A stretch of 64,000 bases of DNA from Treponema sp. (GTDB taxonomy: Bacteria; Spirochaetota; Spirochaetia; Treponematales; Treponemataceae): positions 43,720 through 107,719 of the forward strand of contig JAGCTZ010000057.1 of the NCBI GenBank assembly GCA_017963165.1, read 5' to 3'. Of this stretch, positions 62,963 through 64,000 are shown piece after piece (position 1 is the first letter of the stretch; every line of letters starts with the position of its first letter). The notes under the pieces are model-generated. The model saw nothing but the letters and a program-made list of their open reading frames with translations, did not search any database and was not told the origin of the DNA. The translations under genes and the position numbers were made by a program.

Positions 62963-63399
62963 TGAAGTCTAAAGGTAAATTCAATTTTGACTCAAAAATA
63001 ATCAGGACAATCCTCATAGTCATTTGTGTTGTACTTACTTTTATAATGTACATGCAAAGACGAACACGAAATTATTACAAGCAGGCTGCAAAGCTTCCTT
63101 TTTATAATGTTCAGCCGGAGCAGGTAGAAGATGGAACTTACCGCGGAAAGATTTATACAAATTTTCTTCATGTGCAGCTTGATGTAACTGTAACCGACCA
63201 TAAGCTCACCAAAATTGAAATTATAGAAAACGAAGGTGCATATGGGAAAAAGGTTGCACCTATCATAGATGAAATGATTGCGCAGAATTCTTCTGTAGTT
63301 CAGGCAGTACAAGGCGAAGAGCTTGCAAGCATAGTTTTTGTTGCGTGTGTTGATGATGCACTAAGGAAAGGTGCTCCGGGTTATGAAGCCGATGAATAA
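62962..63399 (+). CDS. FMN-bind-domain-like membrane protein
   Basis: 145 residues, one membrane helix (about 12-30), then DGTYRGKIYTNFLHVQLDVTV, YGKKVAPIIDEMIAQNSS, VACVDDALRKG. This matches the FMN_bind family used by Rnf/Nqr and other electron-transfer proteins, except that the SGAT(Y)T segment where FMN attaches is replaced by QGEELA. It may have lost FMN binding. The gene overlaps its upstream neighbour by one base and queH by 8 nt. Confidence 0.8.
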   Translation: MKSKGKFNFDSKIIRTILIVICVVLTFIMYMQRRTRNYYKQAAKLPFYNVQPEQVEDGTYRGKIYTNFLHVQLDVTVTDHKLTKIEIIENEGAYGKKVAPIIDEMIAQNSSVVQAVQGEELASIVFVACVDDALRKGAPGYEADE

Positions 63400-64000
63400 A
63401 ATATCAAACTATCAAAAGCAGCTGGATTCGTTATTGGAACACATTTCTTGTGAACCGCAGCGTCCTTCCCTTTTGCTTCATGCGTGCTGCGGCCCCTGCT
63501 CTTCTTATGTCCTTGAATATTTGTGTAAGCATTTTGATATTACAGTTTTGTTTTATAATCCTAACATCTATCCGCAGGAAGAATATGAACGCAGACTTAA
63601 CGAGCTTTTGAATTTTTATAAAAAGTTTGTGCCTGCTCAAAATGTTCGTGTAATTCAGGCGCCTTATGAGCCACAGGAATTTTACAATGCTGTAGGAACA
63701 AAAGAAAATCCGGAGCTTGCTACCGAGCCCGAACGAGGTGAACGCTGCCGCCGCTGCTATGAACTGCGTCTGCGTTTTACTTATGACTATGCCTGTGCCA
63801 ATAATTTTGATTATTTTTGCACTACGCTTTCTATAAGTCCGTTTAAAGATGCAGAAATGATTAACGAGATTGGGAATATGCTTGGTGGGGAGGCCCTTCG
63901 ACAGGCTCAGGGACCACAAATACAAGCTCAGGGACCACAAATGCAGGCTCAGGGACCACAAAAATTCAATAGTGGGGTCCCTGAGCCTGTCGAAGGGCCA
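63392..64000 (+). CDS. queH: Epoxyqueuosine reductase QueH (3' end cut by window edge)
   Basis: 203 codons are visible. QueH reduces epoxyqueuosine to queuosine in tRNA, replacing QueG. Metal-binding Cys are in LLHACCGPCSSYV and RGERCRRCYELR, with TLSISPFKD near the middle. The frame is open to the edge. From about 168 the protein is encoded by an inserted repeat (EALRQAQGPQIQAQGPQMQA), which interrupts the domain after NEIGNMLGG. The start at 63392 overlaps the upstream stop by 8 nt, so it is probably coupled. Confidence 0.93.
   Translation, partial: MNKISNYQKQLDSLLEHISCEPQRPSLLLHACCGPCSSYVLEYLCKHFDITVLFYNPNIYPQEEYERRLNELLNFYKKFVPAQNVRVIQAPYEPQEFYNAVGTKENPELATEPERGERCRRCYELRLRFTYDYACANNFDYFCTTLSISPFKDAEMINEIGNMLGGEALRQAQGPQIQAQGPQMQAQGPQKFNSGVPEPVEGP
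63892..63999. repeat. Composite palindromic repeat inside queH
   Basis: GGCCCTTCGACAGGCTCAGG-type copy at 63892-63915, then two partial GCTCAGGGACCACAAA units, then an inverted copy at 63974-63999. It keeps the queH frame open and has the same plan as the larC insertion at 38395-38515. Confidence 0.9.

Overview
The window looks like a chromosomal segment of a gut- or rumen-type Treponema (Spirochaetota). This is an inference from gene content, not a database match: AT-rich DNA, many very large surface lipoproteins built from InlB-type B-repeats, BspA-like leucine-rich repeats and right-handed beta-helices, CotH-like and DUF1566/DUF6273 proteins, carbohydrate-active enzymes, and a LacI-type-sensor diguanylate cyclase. 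No rRNA, tRNA, CRISPR array or phage block was recognised.

Layout. 1-5.0 kb: a sialate-O-acetylesterase-like protein (cut by the left edge), a GH39 glycosidase and a sensor-GGDEF protein that overlaps the glycosidase start. 5.1-7.4 kb: a CotH-like lipoprotein whose signal peptide is interrupted by an 8-T tract. 7.5-11.3 kb: a heterodimeric ABC exporter. 11.4-14.1 kb: purE-purM-purN, split by a small four-helix-bundle gene bracketed by inverted heptanucleotide arrays. 14.2-16.3 kb: tandem paralogues of a membrane-anchored SARP-like regulator, then an Rpn-family nuclease. 17.5-36.6 kb: five consecutive surface lipoprotein genes; four (1,107 to 1,804 aa) form one tight operon with its own promoter. 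36.6-40.3 kb: nickel-pincer cofactor genes larB and larC with two small membrane proteins and a TIGR02757 protein. 40.5-43.9 kb: a PlsC-like acyltransferase, a Pr6Pr-type membrane protein and a broken AAA-ATPase/nuclease gene. 43.9-47.8 kb: an OmpA-family protein and a DUF6273 lipoprotein between 60-bp direct repeats. 47.9-53.8 kb: ptsI, der, a lipoprotein, a MerR regulator, dCMP deaminase and a tyrosine phosphatase. 53.9-57.5 kb: a duplicated leader, each copy with eleven TTCGCAG heptamers, around a toxin-antitoxin pair and ahead of another InlB-repeat lipoprotein. 57.7-64 kb: an adenylate/guanylate cyclase, a Ytr-like ABC operon with a GntR regulator and a perfect palindromic operator, an esterase, a small lipoprotein, an FMN-bind-like protein and queH, cut by the right edge.

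Three cross-cutting observations stand out. (1) Three short-repeat families run through the region: a GGCCCTTCGACAGGCTCAGG-type element that inserts in frame in genes (larC, queH, the GGDEF gene), a TGTCGGG/ATTCCCG hairpin element, and arrays with a strict 7-bp period that often touch stop codons. (2) At least eight genes have a TATAAT-like box only 6 to 9 nt before the ATG and no Shine-Dalgarno sequence, which suggests widespread leaderless mRNAs. (3) The duplicated heptamer leader encodes a short ORF whose frame depends on the number of heptamers and which ends at the start of the next gene, a layout that would allow phase-variable, translationally coupled expression of a surface lipoprotein.
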